This document shows, in pieces, positions 32,379 to 32,439 of a stretch of DNA of 32,439 nt; the first letter of the stretch is position 1, and the number at the start of each line of letters is the position of its first letter. Origin of the DNA: JBHEMK01 sp046262635 (lineage in GTDB: Bacteria; Actinomycetota; Thermoleophilia; Gaiellales; Gaiellaceae); NCBI GenBank assembly GCA_046262635.1, contig JBHEMK010000002.1, positions 1 to 32,439 of the forward strand. Reading direction: 5' to 3'. The position numbers and the translations under genes were made by a program. The notes beneath the pieces were generated by a model. The model saw only the letters and a program-made list of their open reading frames with translations, was not told where the DNA came from and searched no databases.

Positions 32379-32439
32379 CTATGCGGCCGCCGTACCGCCC
32401 GGCGTCGGGGCATCCTCGTGGCGGCCCTCGCAGAACTCC
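32379..32439 (-). CDS. C-terminal end of an unidentified protein (partial)
   Basis: At the right edge the minus strand reads EFCEGRHEDAPTPGGTAAA and then TAG (stop at 32379). Only these 19 residues are visible; the rest lies beyond the window. The hydrophilic Pro/Gly/Ala ending is typical of a protein tail. The single cysteine and histidine (CEGRH) might belong to a metal site, but no family can be named. An untranslated stretch cannot be excluded. Confidence 0.35.
   Translation of the reverse strand, partial: EFCEGRHEDAPTPGGTAAA

Overview
This is a high-GC chromosomal window made almost entirely of core bacterial genes, nearly all on the minus strand. The organism is most likely an actinobacterium. 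The gene order tig-clpP-clpX-valS-folC-(small membrane genes)-ndk-mreBCD-PBP2-rodA-rne/rng-rplU-rpmA-obgE-nadD-rsfS is the order I know from Streptomyces, and from Mycobacterium apart from the missing mre genes. The single clpP, the maf and methyltransferase genes beside mreB, and the absence of proBA between obgE and nadD point away from those genera. A deep-branching class such as Thermoleophilia is my best guess; that is inference, not a database result. Several genes appear to use leaderless transcripts, also common in this phylum.

Layout by region. (1) 1-2474: an MDR oxidoreductase and pyroglutamyl peptidase pair, then a dihydrofolate-reductase-like gene, all minus strand. (2) 2475-3783: about 870 bases without a convincing gene, rich in inverted repeats and ending (minus strand) in an intrinsic terminator, followed by a frameshifted SRPBCC remnant. 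(3) 3784-6413: tRNA-Ala(GGC), rsfS (apparent CTG start), nadD, obgE, rpmA. (4) 6414-9958: rplU with a long C-terminal extension, a hairpin with a T run in front of it, and an RNase E/G with a repeat-bearing tail. (5) 10169-10363: a small plus-strand gene. (6) 10360-24046: one long, tightly packed minus-strand block read valS, folC, 37-aa membrane protein, double zinc-ribbon protein, ndk, methyltransferase, maf, secreted propeller-like protein, mreB, mreC, mreD, PBP2, rodA, DUF697-like protein. (7) 24057-24611: a divergent plus-strand membrane-anchored protein. (8) 24653-28343: tig, clpP, clpX and a MaoC-type dehydratase. (9) 28380-31180: plus-strand histidine phosphatase and S9 peptidase genes, both with leaderless promoters, flanking tRNA-Leu(TAG). 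(10) 31181-32439: HD-GYP pseudogene remains, tRNA-Arg(TCG), tRNA-His(GTG), two terminators and the 3' end of another minus-strand gene.

Functionally the window joins rod-shape and side-wall synthesis (MreBCD, PBP2, RodA), ribosome and RNA maturation (RsfS, Obg, L21, L27, RNase E/G), protein quality control (trigger factor, ClpXP), and cofactor, nucleotide and tRNA charging (NadD, FolC, Ndk, ValS). I found no CRISPR array, insertion sequence, prophage, toxin-antitoxin pair or biosynthetic cluster. The best candidates for something undescribed are the structured RNA-like region at 2923-3253, the repeated leaderless promoter layout, the L21 extension, and the 37-aa membrane protein with its zinc-ribbon partner.
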